Under the pieces are notes generated by a model. It had not been told where the DNA came from. It did not search any database and was given only the letters and a program-made list of their open reading frames with translations. A stretch of 64,000 nucleotides of DNA from the NCBI RefSeq assembly GCF_025717535.1, contig NZ_JAJIRO010000003.1, positions 620,001 through 684,000 of the forward strand. Reading direction: 5' to 3'. The first letter of the stretch is position 1. The number at the start of each line of letters is the position of its first letter. The DNA comes from Paucibacter sp. Y2R2-4 (GTDB lineage: Bacteria > Pseudomonadota > Gammaproteobacteria > Burkholderiales > Burkholderiaceae_C). The position numbers and the translations under genes were made by a program. This document shows positions 16,932 to 26,286 of this stretch, in pieces.

Positions 16932-17702
16932 GTCGCGCAGCACGCCGCTTTGCCGCAGTGCTTCCAGGCTTCGGTCCAGCGCCTGGCGCAGCTCTTCGCC
17001 TTGTGGGGTGCGGGGGTAGGCGAAATGCCCCGCCTGTACTGCAATCGGGGGCTGCAGTGCCTGAAACTGCTGCGCGAGGCCCATGGATTCCAAGACCGGC
17101 GCGGTATTGCGCTCATTGCTGGCCAGCAGCTCGATACGGCCGCGCTGCAACATGCGCAGGCCGGTGGCCACATCACCCGGGTTGCTGATCAAGAGCTTGC
17201 TGCGTGCTTGCTCCAGTGCATTGCCATAGGCCCAGCCCAAGACCAGGCCCACCGAGCGTCCGCTCAGCCGGTTCCAGTCGCCCGTCCACAGCGAGGCAAG
17301 GGCCGGGCTGGCGTAAAAGACCAAGGCGTCTTCGTAAAAAGCCAGTTCCGAGAACAAGAAGCGCGCCAGCCGCTCCGGGCTGCGGTAAGGACCGATCAAG
17401 ACATCGGCCTGGCCCAGCTCCACCATCATCTGCGCGCGCGCCCAGGGCAGGGCTTCAAACCGGACCGTGTGGCCCTGCTGTGCAGCGGCCTTGCTCAGCA
17501 AGTCGACCGCCAAGCCGCGTGCTGGCCCCTTGGCATCCCATTCAAAGACGCGGGGGAACTGTGTGCCTACGGCCAGCAGTTCTCGGGCCTGCGCCGCTCC
17601 ACCATGCAGGGTGAACAGCAGGGCCCAAAGCAAGTGGCGGCTCGTGGTGCGAAGCCACCGGAGCCATTCGTGGCCATTGCGGGTCAAAGCGTTGATTCGC
17701 AT
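16896..17702 (-). CDS. Periplasmic substrate-binding protein (SBP family 3-like), orphan
   Basis: A 268-residue protein with a hydrophobic N-terminal signal (LLWALLFTLHGGAAQA) and a type-II periplasmic binding fold resembling family 3 amino-acid-binding proteins. Recognisable blocks include GLAVDLLSKAAAQQG, LPWARAQMMVELGQADVLIG and, in lobe 2, LSGRSVGLVLGWAYG. No permease or ATPase gene lies nearby. Such orphan proteins are frequent in this bacterial group and may feed distant transporters or act in sensing. The gene is convergent with the polymerase-like gene and overlaps its last 36 bases, and is divergent from rep. Confidence 0.82.
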   Translation of the reverse strand: MRINALTRNGHEWLRWLRTTSRHLLWALLFTLHGGAAQARELLAVGTQFPRVFEWDAKGPARGLAVDLLSKAAAQQGHTVRFEALPWARAQMMVELGQADVLIGPYRSPERLARFLFSELAFYEDALVFYASPALASLWTGDWNRLSGRSVGLVLGWAYGNALEQARSKLLISNPGDVATGLRMLQRGRIELLASNERNTAPVLESMGLAQQFQALQPPIAVQAGHFAYPRTPQGEELRQALDRSLEALRQSGVLRDLARQWGVRTPD

Positions 17703-17778
17703 GCTGAGCAGATTATGGGGGGCGGGCCGAGGGCTTTGCGCGATTGGCTATCATCGCCCGTCCTCCTGTCTCGCTGCC

Positions 17779-19851
17779 ATGTCTGCCAAGCCCGCTACCA
17801 CCCTCAATCCCGCCCAAATGCAGGCCGTTCACCACCTGGACGGCCCTTGTCTGGTGATCGCCGGGGCGGGCTCGGGCAAGACCAGCGTCATCACGCAAAA
17901 AATTGCGCGCCTGCTGCAGGCCGGCTATGCGGCCAAGAATATTGGCGCCATTACGTTTACCAACAAGGCCTCGCAGGAGATGCGCGAGCGCGCCAAAAGC
18001 CTGATCGGCCCGCGCGCGGCCAAGGATTTGGTGATTTCGACCTTTCACTCGCTGGGCGTGCGCATCCTGCGACAAGAAGGCCCCTTGGTCGGCTTGAAAG
18101 AACAGTTCTCGATTCTCGACAGCGACGATGTGATGGGCGTGCTGCGCGATGCAGGCGGCACCGTCGATGCCAATCAGGCCAAGGCCTACCAGTGGACCAT
18201 CTCGCTCTGGAAGAACCAGGGGCTGACCGCCAAACAGGCCTTGGTGATGGCCAAGGATGACCATGAGCGCGCGGCTGCCATCGTGATGGAGCGTTATCAG
18301 GAGCGCTTGGCGGCCTATCAGGCGGTGGACTTTGATGACCTGATCAGCCTGCCGCTGCGCTTGTTGACGGAGAACGCCGAGGCGCGCGGACGCTGGCAGG
18401 ACCAATTGCGTTATGTCTTGGTGGACGAGTACCAGGACACCAATGCGGTGCAGTATGACCTGCTCAAGCAGCTGGTCGGCAAACGCGGCATGTTCACCGC
18501 GGTGGGCGACGACGATCAAAGTATTTACGGCTGGCGCGGCGCCACGATTGAGAACCTGAAGCGCCTGCCGGTCGACTACCCGGAGCTGAAAGTGATTCCG
18601 CTGGAGCAAAACTACCGCTCCACCGGTGCCATCCTGCGCGCCGCCAACAATGTGATCGCGGTCAACCCCAAGATTTTCGAGAAGAAGCTGTGGAGCGAAT
18701 ACGGCGATGGTGATCCGGTCTCGCTGGTCGAATCGGACGGCGAAGAGCATGAGGCCGAACGTGCGGTGGCGCGCATCCAGGCCCTGCGCGCCGAGGGCAA
18801 GGCGCAGAAGTTCGCCGACTTTGCCATCCTCTACCGCGCCAACCACCAGGCCCGCACCTTCGAGAAGGCTTTGCGTCGCGCCGAGATTCCCTACAAGGTT
18901 TCGGGCGGGCAGAGCTTTTTCGACAAGAGTGAAATCAAGGACCTGTGCGCCTGGTTGCGCCTCTTGGTCAACCAAGACGATGACCCGGCCTTTTTGCGTG
19001 CCATCACCACGCCCAAGCGGGGCATCGGCCACACCACCCTGGGCGCCTTGAGTCAGTTCGCCGGCAAGTGGAAGTGCAGCATGTTCGAGGCGCTGTTCTC
19101 CGACTCGCTGGCCACGGTGCTCAGCGCCAAAGCCATCGGTTCGCTGCATGAGTTTGGCCGTTATGTGACTGATCTAGAGTTCCGCGCCAAGCACACCGAG
19201 GGCAGCGAGCCGGCCAAGGCCTTGTTGCTGGAATGGCTCAAGGACATCGGCTACGAAGAGCATTTGCTCGGCAGCGAAGACAACGAGAACGTGGCAATTG
19301 CCCGCTGGAACAATGTGCTGGACTTTGTCGACTGGGTGGCCAAGCGCTGCGGCGGCCAGGTCACGCAAGACGGCGGCAGCAGCTTTGAGGCCGAGAAACA
19401 AAGCGTTTTGCAGGTGGCGCAAACCATCAGCGTCATCATCTCCTTGAACGAGCGCGAAGAAGAGCAGGACCAGGTCACCCTGACCACCTTGCACGCCTCC
19501 AAGGGCTTGGAATGGCCGCATGTGTTTCTGGCCAGCGTCAACGAGGGGCTTTTGCCCTTCAAGGCCGATGATGAAGAGATGACGGCCCAGCGCTTGGAAG
19601 AAGAGCGCCGCCTCATGTATGTGGGTATCACCCGCGCCCGCACCACGCTGGCGGTGGGCACCTTGCGCCGCCGCAAGAAGGCGCGCGAGTTGGTGATGGG
19701 CATCCCCAGTCGCTTCATCACCGAAATGCGCTTGAACGAAGGCGGCAGCAAAGAAGACCCGCGCGAAAAACTCAAGCGCCTGCGCGAGTCGCTGGCTGCC
19801 AAGGGCGCCGCCTCGGATGCGGCCAAGGCCGCGGATCAGGCCAAGCGCTGA
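17779..19851 (+). CDS. rep: ATP-dependent DNA helicase Rep (SF1A, UvrD/Rep family)
   Basis: A 690-residue superfamily 1A helicase. Motif order is canonical: Q/N-terminal LNPAQMQAVHHL, Walker A GAGSGKTS near residue 28, TFTNKAS (Ia), VDEYQDTN (II) near 213, GDDDQSIYGWRGA (III) near 241, EQNYRST (IV), LHASKGLEWPHVF (V) near 570 and YVGITRARTTL (VI) near 608. Rep translocates 3'-5' on single-stranded DNA, helps forks pass bound proteins and restarts replication. The length matches Rep rather than the longer UvrD or PcrA. A much longer in-frame reading exists upstream, but the ATG at 17779 immediately precedes the conserved helicase N-terminus. Confidence 0.96.
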   Translation: MSAKPATTLNPAQMQAVHHLDGPCLVIAGAGSGKTSVITQKIARLLQAGYAAKNIGAITFTNKASQEMRERAKSLIGPRAAKDLVISTFHSLGVRILRQEGPLVGLKEQFSILDSDDVMGVLRDAGGTVDANQAKAYQWTISLWKNQGLTAKQALVMAKDDHERAAAIVMERYQERLAAYQAVDFDDLISLPLRLLTENAEARGRWQDQLRYVLVDEYQDTNAVQYDLLKQLVGKRGMFTAVGDDDQSIYGWRGATIENLKRLPVDYPELKVIPLEQNYRSTGAILRAANNVIAVNPKIFEKKLWSEYGDGDPVSLVESDGEEHEAERAVARIQALRAEGKAQKFADFAILYRANHQARTFEKALRRAEIPYKVSGGQSFFDKSEIKDLCAWLRLLVNQDDDPAFLRAITTPKRGIGHTTLGALSQFAGKWKCSMFEALFSDSLATVLSAKAIGSLHEFGRYVTDLEFRAKHTEGSEPAKALLLEWLKDIGYEEHLLGSEDNENVAIARWNNVLDFVDWVAKRCGGQVTQDGGSSFEAEKQSVLQVAQTISVIISLNEREEEQDQVTLTTLHASKGLEWPHVFLASVNEGLLPFKADDEEMTAQRLEEERRLMYVGITRARTTLAVGTLRRRKKARELVMGIPSRFITEMRLNEGGSKEDPREKLKRLRESLAAKGAASDAAKAADQAKR

Positions 19852-19882
19852 GTCAGCCTAACTTCAGTCTTGATCGGGCCGA

Positions 19883-20332
19883 TCAGCTGCTCTGTGTGAC
19901 ACGCAAGACTTCGGCCGCCAGCCGTTCCAGGTTTTCTTGATTCGCTTGGGCCACAAACGGGGCCAGCGCTTCGTAATGGGCCACGTTGTCAAAGGTTTGG
20001 CACCAACTCACCTGCGTGCCAGCCTCGCTGGCCTGCAACTCCAGGGTCAAGACGAAATGGTGGCCGTTCAGGTGTTCGATCTCGAACAAGCGATCGGCTT
20101 GGATGCGAGTGAAGCGGCTTTCATTCGGGTAGTTGGCCCCGTCCGGCCCGTGCATGGTCAGCTCCCAGCGGCCGCCCGGCTCGAACTCAAAAACGTGAAT
20201 GGTGTTGCTGAAGCCTGCAGGGCCCCACCAGCGGGCGACACGGGCCGGGTCGCTGATCGCGGCGAAGACCTCGGCAGGGCTTGCGGGGATGCTTGTTTGG
20301 CGGCGGTCCGAGCGAGCAGCGATGGGATCCAT
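19883..20332 (-). CDS. SRPBCC (AHSA1-like) domain protein
   Basis: A 149-residue START/Bet v 1-type protein of the AHSA1 branch. Conserved features are the [21 protein letters not shown] opening, the [16 protein letters not shown] block, and the terminal [18 protein letters not shown] helix. These small helix-grip proteins bind hydrophobic ligands and are common stress or unknown-function genes. It is convergent with rep (31-base gap) and divergent from alaC. No partner indicates a pathway. Confidence 0.87.
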   Translation of the reverse strand: MDPIAARSDRRQTSIPASPAEVFAAISDPARVARWWGPAGFSNTIHVFEFEPGGRWELTMHGPDGANYPNESRFTRIQADRLFEIEHLNGHHFVLTLELQASEAGTQVSWCQTFDNVAHYEALAPFVAQANQENLERLAAEVLRVTQSS

Positions 20333-20491
20333 GGTCGGGCTTTCTATGTCAAAGTCGGCGCGCCGAATCGTAGCTGTTCTCAGACCCGCAAGACGGCGCG
20401 TGCAGCGGCTGAGTTAGCATGGCCCTCGGTCGGTCCACCGAGATCGACCACGTCGCTCGGACGGTTCCGGGCGCTTACGTGGAAAACCGCA

Positions 20492-21709
20492 ATGTCTTCA
20501 TCCGCCTCCTCCTCAGGCAAGCGTCGCTTCGCGCGCATTGATCGCCTGCCGCCCTACGTCTTCAACATCACCGCCGAGCTCAAGTTGGCGGCGCGCCGCC
20601 GGGGCGAAGACATCATCGATATGAGCATGGGCAACCCCGATGGACCCACGCCGCCGCATATCGTGGCCAAGCTGACCGAGGTGGCGCAGCGCCCCGACAC
20701 CCATGGCTACTCGGCCAGCAAAGGCATTCCGCGGCTGCGTCGCGCGATTTCGCACTGGTATCAAAAGCGCTACGGGGTCGAGATCAATCCGGATACCGAA
20801 GCCATCGTCACCATCGGCTCCAAGGAAGGGCTGGCGCACCTGATGCTGGCCACGCTGGACCGGGGCGACACGGTCTTGGTGCCCGACCCCAGCTACCCGA
20901 TCCACATCTATGGCGCGGTGATCGCGGGGGCGGACATTCGCGCCATTCCGGTGGCCTCCGACGTGGACTTCTTCGCCGAGTTGGAGAAGACCATTCGCGG
21001 CAGCTACCCCAAGCCCAAGATGATGGTGTTTGGCTTCCCGTCCAACCCCACGGCGCAATGCGTCGAGTTGGAGTTCTTTGAGCGCGTCATTGCCTTGGCC
21101 AAGAAGCACGACATCTTGGTGGTGCACGACCTGGCCTATGCCGACATCGTCTTCGATGGCTGGAAGGCGCCCTCCATCATGCAAGTGCCCGGCGCCAAAG
21201 ATGTGGCCGTGGAGTTCTTCACTCTGTCCAAGAGCTACAACATGGCCGGCTGGCGTGTTGGCTTTATGGTCGGCAACCCCGAGTTGGTAGCGGCCCTGGC
21301 GCGCATCAAAAGTTATCACGACTACGGCACCTTCACGCCGCTGCAGGTGGCCGCCATCGCCGCGCTGGAAGGTGATCAGCAATGTGTGCAAGACATTGCG
21401 GCCAGCTATCAACGCCGCCGCGATGTGCTTTACAAAGGTCTGACCGAAGCGGGCTGGGTGGTCGACTGCCCCAAGGCCAGCATGTACATCTGGGCCAAGA
21501 TTCCGCCGCGCTATGAGCCGTTGGGCTCGCTTGAATTCGCACGCCAACTGCTGGAGCGAGCCAAGGTCTGCGTCTCGCCCGGCATTGGCTTTGGCGACCA
21601 GGGGGACGGCCATGTGCGCTTCGCCCTGATCGAAAACGAGGCGCGCATCCGGCAAGCGGTGCGCGGCATCAAGGCCATGTTCAAGGCCGACGGCTTGGTG
21701 GTGGACTGA
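20492..21709 (+). CDS. alaC: Alanine-type PLP aminotransferase (AlaC-like)
   Basis: A 405-residue class I/II aminotransferase. It begins with the conserved [11 protein letters not shown] and contains [14 protein letters not shown], the substrate-binding [20 protein letters not shown], and the PLP-lysine motif [13 protein letters not shown] (Lys near residue 246). These match E. coli AlaC, which interconverts pyruvate plus glutamate with alanine plus 2-oxoglutarate. The ATG at 20492 was chosen; upstream in-frame sequence overlaps the divergent SRPBCC gene and is non-coding in character. In many relatives this gene precedes homoserine dehydrogenase; here an FKBP gene follows, so that linkage is lost. 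Confidence 0.92.
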   Translation: MSSSASSSGKRRFARIDRLPPYVFNITAELKLAARRRGEDIIDMSMGNPDGPTPPHIVAKLTEVAQRPDTHGYSASKGIPRLRRAISHWYQKRYGVEINPDTEAIVTIGSKEGLAHLMLATLDRGDTVLVPDPSYPIHIYGAVIAGADIRAIPVASDVDFFAELEKTIRGSYPKPKMMVFGFPSNPTAQCVELEFFERVIALAKKHDILVVHDLAYADIVFDGWKAPSIMQVPGAKDVAVEFFTLSKSYNMAGWRVGFMVGNPELVAALARIKSYHDYGTFTPLQVAAIAALEGDQQCVQDIAASYQRRRDVLYKGLTEAGWVVDCPKASMYIWAKIPPRYEPLGSLEFARQLLERAKVCVSPGIGFGDQGDGHVRFALIENEARIRQAVRGIKAMFKADGLVVD

Positions 21710-21794
21710 GGCAGGGCCGCCGCGCGCTTGCAAGGCGGGCTGCGATGATGGTGCGGAGCGATTTGCCCTATTTTGTGACTTGAGCGAGATATCC

Positions 21795-22367
21795 ATGAGT
21801 GAGAAGAAGTGTTCTGTTTCCCAAATGACTTCGGTCGCGGCCATGCTGCTCGTCAGCATGGCTTTGCTGCAGCCGAGCTTGGCGAACGCCGCAGCCAAGA
21901 GCACGGCCAAGGCAGCCGCCAAGCCGGCCGCGGCTGCTTCCGCAGCATCCGCACCAGCATCCGCGCCAGCGAGCGCACCAGCCAGCGCGGCTGCGGCTGC
22001 GACGGCGGCTTCAGCGGCGCCGCAAGCGCTGACCACCGCTTCGGGCATCCGTTATGAGCCGCTGAAGCTGGGCACAGGCGCGCACCCGAGCGCCGCGGAC
22101 AAGGTGCGGGTGCACTATGTCGGCCGCTTTCTCGATGGCCGCGAGTTCGACAGTTCCTTGAAGCGCGGCGTGCCGGCGGAGTTCCCGCTGTCCCGCGTCA
22201 TCAAATGCTGGACCGAAGGCGTGCAGCTGATGCAGGTCGGCGGCAAGGCCTTGCTGCATTGCCCCTCCAACCTGGCCTATGGCGAGCGCGGCGCTGGTGG
22301 TGGCGAGATTCCTCCCAACACACCGCTGGTTTTCGAGGTGGAGTTGCTGGGCATCGTGACGCCCTGA
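21795..22367 (+). CDS. Exported FKBP-type peptidyl-prolyl cis-trans isomerase
   Basis: A 190-residue protein in three parts: a signal peptide (about 1-35, AAMLLVSMALLQPSLANA), an Ala/Ser/Pro low-complexity linker (about 36-80) and one FKBP domain (about 85-190). The domain has VRVHYVGRFLDGREFDSS, CWTEGVQLMQVGGKA and LAYGERGAGGGEIPPNTPLVFEVELL, with the usual active-site aromatics. It should assist folding in the periplasm. The start at 21795 was preferred to TTG 21780. The linker codons are GCC/AGC/CCG-rich repeats and could vary in length between strains. Confidence 0.92.
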   Translation: MSEKKCSVSQMTSVAAMLLVSMALLQPSLANAAAKSTAKAAAKPAAAASAASAPASAPASAPASAAAAATAASAAPQALTTASGIRYEPLKLGTGAHPSAADKVRVHYVGRFLDGREFDSSLKRGVPAEFPLSRVIKCWTEGVQLMQVGGKALLHCPSNLAYGERGAGGGEIPPNTPLVFEVELLGIVTP

Positions 22368-22377
22368 GCTTGGCGCC

Positions 22378-22399
22378 GAGCCCTGCAGTCGCAGGGCTC
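22378..22399 (+). terminator. Perfect hairpin downstream of FKBP gene
   Basis: GAGCCCTGC and its exact complement GCAGGGCTC are separated by a 4-base loop, starting 11 bases after the FKBP stop. No clear U tract follows, so this may be a weak or Rho-assisted terminator, or an mRNA 3' stabiliser. Confidence 0.4.
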
Positions 22400-22511
22400 A
22401 ACAAGGCAAGCCCTGCTGGTGAAACACCGGAGCTTTGTCGGCGCAGCCCGCCCCCATAATCCGCTCGCGCAGCTGACCGGCATGGCGCGAACCAGGGGAG
22501 GGACTCCGCAT

Positions 22512-23903
22512 ATGAAGATCAAGAATGAATGGCTTGGCATCCGGCTGGCGCTGCTGCTCGTATGGGGCACGATGTCCCTCGGGGCACAAGCCCAAACGTC
22601 GACCCAAGCGGAGCCACTAGGGCCTCAGGCGAGCAGCGCTGTCGCTGCTTCGGTGCCCAGTGCCAAGCCGCAGTTTCATATCAAACCCGTGGCGCCGGGC
22701 TGGCAAGAATCACTGCCGCGTTCGGCCGAGGCTGCCACCCAGGCCTATCTGGACCGCTTGCCTACCGAGGTGGTGGCGCGCGCCAATGCCTATTTCGAAG
22801 GTGGCTACTGGTTGCAGCTGTGGAACTTTCTACTCGGTCTGCTGATCGCCGGCTTGATGCTGCAGGGCCGGCGCTCGGCGCGGGTGCGCGATTGGGCGGC
22901 ACGGGTGACCCGGAAAAAAGCTTTCGCGCGCGATGCACTTTTTGGGGCCGCCTATGCCCTCGCGGCCGGGGTTTTGACGCTGCCGCTGAGCATCTATCAG
23001 GGCTTTGTGCGCGAGCACGCTTATGGCATGGCCACACAGAACTTTGCCGCCTGGGCGGGAGAGCAGCTGATCGGATTGGCCGTGAGCATGGTGCTGACCG
23101 GTCTGGCGGTGGCGCTGCTGTATGCGGTGATTCGACGCAGTGGCGATCGTTGGTGGTTGTGGGGCGCGGCCACCGGCACCGGGCTGATGGCCTTGTTGAT
23201 CATGGCCGGCCCGGTCTTCATCGAGCCCTTGTTCAACACCTACAGGCCGGTGGAAGACGGCTCGGTGAAGCGCTCGGTGCTGTCCATGGCCAAGGCCAAT
23301 GGCGTGCCGGCCGACAACGTCTACCAATTCGATGCTTCGCGCCAGACCACGCGAGTCAGCGCCAATGTCAGCGGCCTTTTTGGCACGGCGGCGGTGCGTT
23401 TGAACGACAACCTGCTGCGCCGCTGCACCGAGCCTGAGATCCGCGCCGTCATGGGCCATGAACTGGGCCATTACGTGCTCAACCATGTGGGCAAGATGCT
23501 GGTCGAAATGGCCCTGCTTTTGTTGGCGGGCTTTTTGTTTGCGCAATGGGCGATGAACCGATTTCTGCAGCGCCGCGGCGCAGGCTGGGGCTTGCAGAGC
23601 GGCTCTGCCGGCATGGGCGATGTGGCCAGCCTGCCTTTGTTGGTGGCGGTGTTTTCGGTCTTTATGTTCTTGGCCACGCCGATCTTCAACACCATCGTGC
23701 GGGTGCAAGAGCAAGAGGCCGATTACCACGGCTTGAACTTGGCGCGCGAACCGCATGGCATGGCCGAGGCCATGCTCAAGCTGGTGGAGTATCGCAAGCC
23801 CGATCCCACGCCGCTGGAAGAGTTTGTCTTCTTTGACCACCCCAGCGCCCGCACCCGTATCCATGCCAGCATGCGCTGGCGCGAGGCCATGGGAACGCCC
23901 TGA
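22512..23903 (+). CDS. M48 family membrane zinc metalloprotease (Ste24/HtpX-like)
   Basis: A protein of about 463 residues with a signal-like N-terminal helix, several membrane helices (roughly 95-240) and an M48 peptidase core. The zinc site is HELGHYVLNH (near residue 315), with a third ligand in EQEADYHGL. The sequence before the site (NVSGLFGTAAVRLND) and the C-terminal FFDHPSARTRIHASMRW block match the Ste24/CAAX-protease branch. Such enzymes act in membrane protein quality control or in processing near the membrane. The start at 22512 follows a purine-rich AGGGGAGGG; ATG 22482 would be less well supported. It is convergent with the patatin gene (22-base gap). Confidence 0.9.
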   Translation: MKIKNEWLGIRLALLLVWGTMSLGAQAQTSTQAEPLGPQASSAVAASVPSAKPQFHIKPVAPGWQESLPRSAEAATQAYLDRLPTEVVARANAYFEGGYWLQLWNFLLGLLIAGLMLQGRRSARVRDWAARVTRKKAFARDALFGAAYALAAGVLTLPLSIYQGFVREHAYGMATQNFAAWAGEQLIGLAVSMVLTGLAVALLYAVIRRSGDRWWLWGAATGTGLMALLIMAGPVFIEPLFNTYRPVEDGSVKRSVLSMAKANGVPADNVYQFDASRQTTRVSANVSGLFGTAAVRLNDNLLRRCTEPEIRAVMGHELGHYVLNHVGKMLVEMALLLLAGFLFAQWAMNRFLQRRGAGWGLQSGSAGMGDVASLPLLVAVFSVFMFLATPIFNTIVRVQEQEADYHGLNLAREPHGMAEAMLKLVEYRKPDPTPLEEFVFFDHPSARTRIHASMRWREAMGTP

Positions 23904-23925
23904 TCGGGGCGCGGTCCAGGCTCGC

Positions 23926-25068
23926 TCAGGACCGCTGCACCGGCAAGCGCAAATCGTCCAAATAGTCTTGCTTGATATTGACCGTGCTGTGCTGGCCCAA
24001 GGCACGCCGGTTGCGGCGCAGCCAGGCCTGAGCCTGAGCCCGGCCGAGATCCCTCAGCTCGTGAATCAAGCTGGCGCTGGTGGAGCTTTTGCTCGAGGCG
24101 GCAAAGGCCTCCAGCGCTTCGCCGCCGTCGATGCGGTGCATCAGCACGTCTTTGTAATGCGTCGGGTCCAAGCGCCCTTCGGCCAGCAGGTGTTTGACGA
24201 AGTCGATGGCGCGCATCTCAGCGATCAGTCCGGCGTTGAAACTCACCTCATTGAGCCGGTCCATGATCTCGCTGGGCGTGGTGGGCAGTTTGTCGCGCTG
24301 GATCGGGTTGATCTGCACCAGCAACACATCGCGCGCTGCGCATTCATAGATCAACGGATGGATGGCTGGGTTGCCGGAGTAGCCGCCGTCCCAGAAATGG
24401 TCGCCCTCGATCTCCACAGCTTTGTACAGCGTGGGCAAACAGGCCGAGGCCATCACCGCATCCAGGCTCAGTCGCTTGCCCGAGAACACCTCGGCCTTGC
24501 CGCTGCGCACCCGGGTGGCCACGACAAACACCTTGGGGACTAGCGCGCTGTATTTGCTAACGCTGATTTTCTGCAGGCGCTCGAAGTCGATGTGGCGGCA
24601 GACAAAGTCGCGCAGCGGATTCAGGTCCAGCGGATTGCTTTGGTAGGGCGAAACCGTGGCCGTCCAGAAGCTGTTCATGGCCTGCATCCAGATCGCAGCC
24701 AGCGAGCTTTGCTGATTGCCGCAATGGCCGAAGAGCAAAGCAAACGGCGCGCGTTGCGCCTCGCTGAGAGCGCCAAGCTGGATCACGCCGTCCCAGAAGG
24801 CGGCCAGCGACTCGCGCGCCCGCTCTAGCGGGTCCACCTGGTGGTCGCCGCCCGCGGCCTGGGCAAAACCATGGGCCAGCGCGACGGCATTCATTGCCCC
24901 CGCGCTGGTGCCGCTGATGCCCTCCAGCTGCAAATGCCCGTCCTCCAACAAGGCGTCCAGCACGCCCCAGGTGAAGGCGCCGTGCGAACCGCCACCCTGC
25001 AGAGCGAGGTTGAGGATGCAGGGCGCGGGGGCAGCCGAGCCTGCTGAAAGTGACGGGCTGTTGTTCAT
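23926..25068 (-). CDS. Patatin-like phospholipase family protein
   Basis: A 380-residue acyl hydrolase. It carries the oxyanion-hole GGGSHGAF near residue 26, the nucleophile elbow GTSAGAMNA near 54, and the catalytic aspartate in WDGGYSGNPAI near residue 235. These define a Ser-Asp dyad lipase/phospholipase. No signal peptide is present, so it is cytoplasmic or exported by a non-Sec route. The C-terminal ~130 residues are helical and typical of the RssA-like bacterial branch linked to lipid turnover. It is a single-gene unit between the convergent M48 gene and the PEP-CTERM gene. Confidence 0.92.
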   Translation of the reverse strand: MNNSPSLSAGSAAPAPCILNLALQGGGSHGAFTWGVLDALLEDGHLQLEGISGTSAGAMNAVALAHGFAQAAGGDHQVDPLERARESLAAFWDGVIQLGALSEAQRAPFALLFGHCGNQQSSLAAIWMQAMNSFWTATVSPYQSNPLDLNPLRDFVCRHIDFERLQKISVSKYSALVPKVFVVATRVRSGKAEVFSGKRLSLDAVMASACLPTLYKAVEIEGDHFWDGGYSGNPAIHPLIYECAARDVLLVQINPIQRDKLPTTPSEIMDRLNEVSFNAGLIAEMRAIDFVKHLLAEGRLDPTHYKDVLMHRIDGGEALEAFAASSKSSTSASLIHELRDLGRAQAQAWLRRNRRALGQHSTVNIKQDYLDDLRLPVQRS

Positions 25069-25121
25069 CGACCCAGCATAGCAAGCGGGGCTGACGGTGC
25101 CTTGCTGTGTTGATTGCAGCC

Positions 25122-25946
25122 TTAGGCCGTTCGGCTGCGACGGCGCACGACGGTCGCCATGGCGGCGAGTCCGGCCAACATCAAGGCATAGCTTTCGGGT
25201 TCGGGCACCGGCTGGGCCGAGAAATCGATGCGGTAGACATCGGTGCCGGCCGCCAGGCCGCTGTTGAAGGTGTAGCCATAGGCGGTGCTTTGGCCGTTGT
25301 AGGCCGCGAACTCTGCAAAGTTGCGCGCCACGACCGAGTTTTGCTCATCGCGAGCCAGCGCATTGGAGCCCACGATGAAAGCCGCATTGGCGATATTGAA
25401 CTCTTCAGAGCCGGCGTCCCAGATGTCGCGCGCTTTCTGGCCAATGCTGTTGATCTGCAAATTGCCGCCGGCATCAAACAGCTGGTAGGTCTTGGCGCCA
25501 TCATTGCCGATGAAGAAATCATTGCTGGGCACCACCATGGCGATAAAGCTGAAGTAGTTGTTCAGCGAGGTGTCGACGCGAAAGGTCTGTGTGGCCGACA
25601 AGCCCGCCGCCAAGGGCGCCGCGCCCACCACGCCAACGACGGCGCCCGTGTCCGCCGCCGTGAATGCATCGCGCCAGAGTCCGCCATTGCCCAGTTCTGC
25701 GGCCCTGACGATGGAGGCATTGGCCGCCGAGCCGAGGTCGAAACCATCAAACACGCCCTGACCCAAACCGACGCTCAGCGGCGCGACCACCACGCCATTG
25801 CTGGGTGCGAGGTTGTGGACCGTGATCGTCAGGTCAACGATGGCCGCTTGGGCAACGCTGGTGAAACTGGTGACGCCCGCGGTGGCGAGCAGGGCCGCGG
25901 TAGTGGCGATGGTCTTGTGCAGACCGGACTTGAAGGAATGGTGCAT
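25122..25946 (-). CDS. Spondin-domain PEP-CTERM surface protein
   Basis: A 274-residue secreted protein. The ATG at 25946 follows a good GGAGAG site and gives a signal peptide (TTAALLATAGVTSFTSVAQA). The body has a spondin-N-like beta-sandwich pattern (IVDLTITVHNLAP near the start, then long hydrophobic strands). The C-terminus is a textbook PEP-CTERM tag: a VPEPESYALMLAG motif, a hydrophobic helix and a basic RRRSRTA end. This tag is recognised by an exosortase, so the protein is expected at the cell surface or in the matrix. The exosortase itself is not in this window. Its biological role is unknown. Confidence 0.85.
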   Translation of the reverse strand: MHHSFKSGLHKTIATTAALLATAGVTSFTSVAQAAIVDLTITVHNLAPSNGVVVAPLSVGLGQGVFDGFDLGSAANASIVRAAELGNGGLWRDAFTAADTGAVVGVVGAAPLAAGLSATQTFRVDTSLNNYFSFIAMVVPSNDFFIGNDGAKTYQLFDAGGNLQINSIGQKARDIWDAGSEEFNIANAAFIVGSNALARDEQNSVVARNFAEFAAYNGQSTAYGYTFNSGLAAGTDVYRIDFSAQPVPEPESYALMLAGLAAMATVVRRRSRTA

Positions 25947-26286
25947 AGGTCTCTCCAGATGGGTGATCGAGGCTTGCTTGAAGCCATGAAATGGGTTGGG
26001 CTCGACACGCTCGGCAACAAATCCGTCTTGCGTGCCCATCTGGGTCGGAGTGGGGCGTGAAATCCTTACGCTTCTTGAAAAAATCTTTTGCCGTCTCGGT
26101 CTGATCGATGGCTTTTGCCGTGGGAATGAGGAGCTAGGTTCAGCAAGGGCTGGCCCGGGTTCATCCGCGAAAGCGACGGCTTTTTGGCCAGCCATGGAGG
26201 GTGAGACGAGCTGGTTCCAAGTTCAATCCCGTGGCCGCCCGGCTCAGGCTGCCGCAGTACTGCGTTTGGCGCGTGCCGGCCGCTGC
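25947..26286. other. 340-base gap between PEP-CTERM gene and LysR gene
   Basis: No convincing gene. The left part must hold the minus-strand promoter of the PEP-CTERM gene; a run of A/T around 26075-26090 is the only AT-rich stretch. A perfect 12-base palindrome CGCAGTACTGCG sits at 26253-26264 near the lysR 3' end. The open minus-strand frame continuing upstream of 25946 lacks conserved features. Confidence 0.5.

Noticed and set aside
17713-19149. A 478-codon minus-strand frame inside rep
   Set aside because: Antisense to all helicase motifs; no independent support.
19871-19885. Palindrome TGATCGG-G-CCGATCA between rep and the SRPBCC gene
   Set aside because: A one-base centre cannot form a hairpin and there is no T run; it overlaps a stop codon. 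It may be chance.
22830-24005. A 391-codon minus-strand frame opposite the M48 gene
   Set aside because: Gln/His/Arg-rich mirror frame; the M48 zinc site on the plus strand is decisive.
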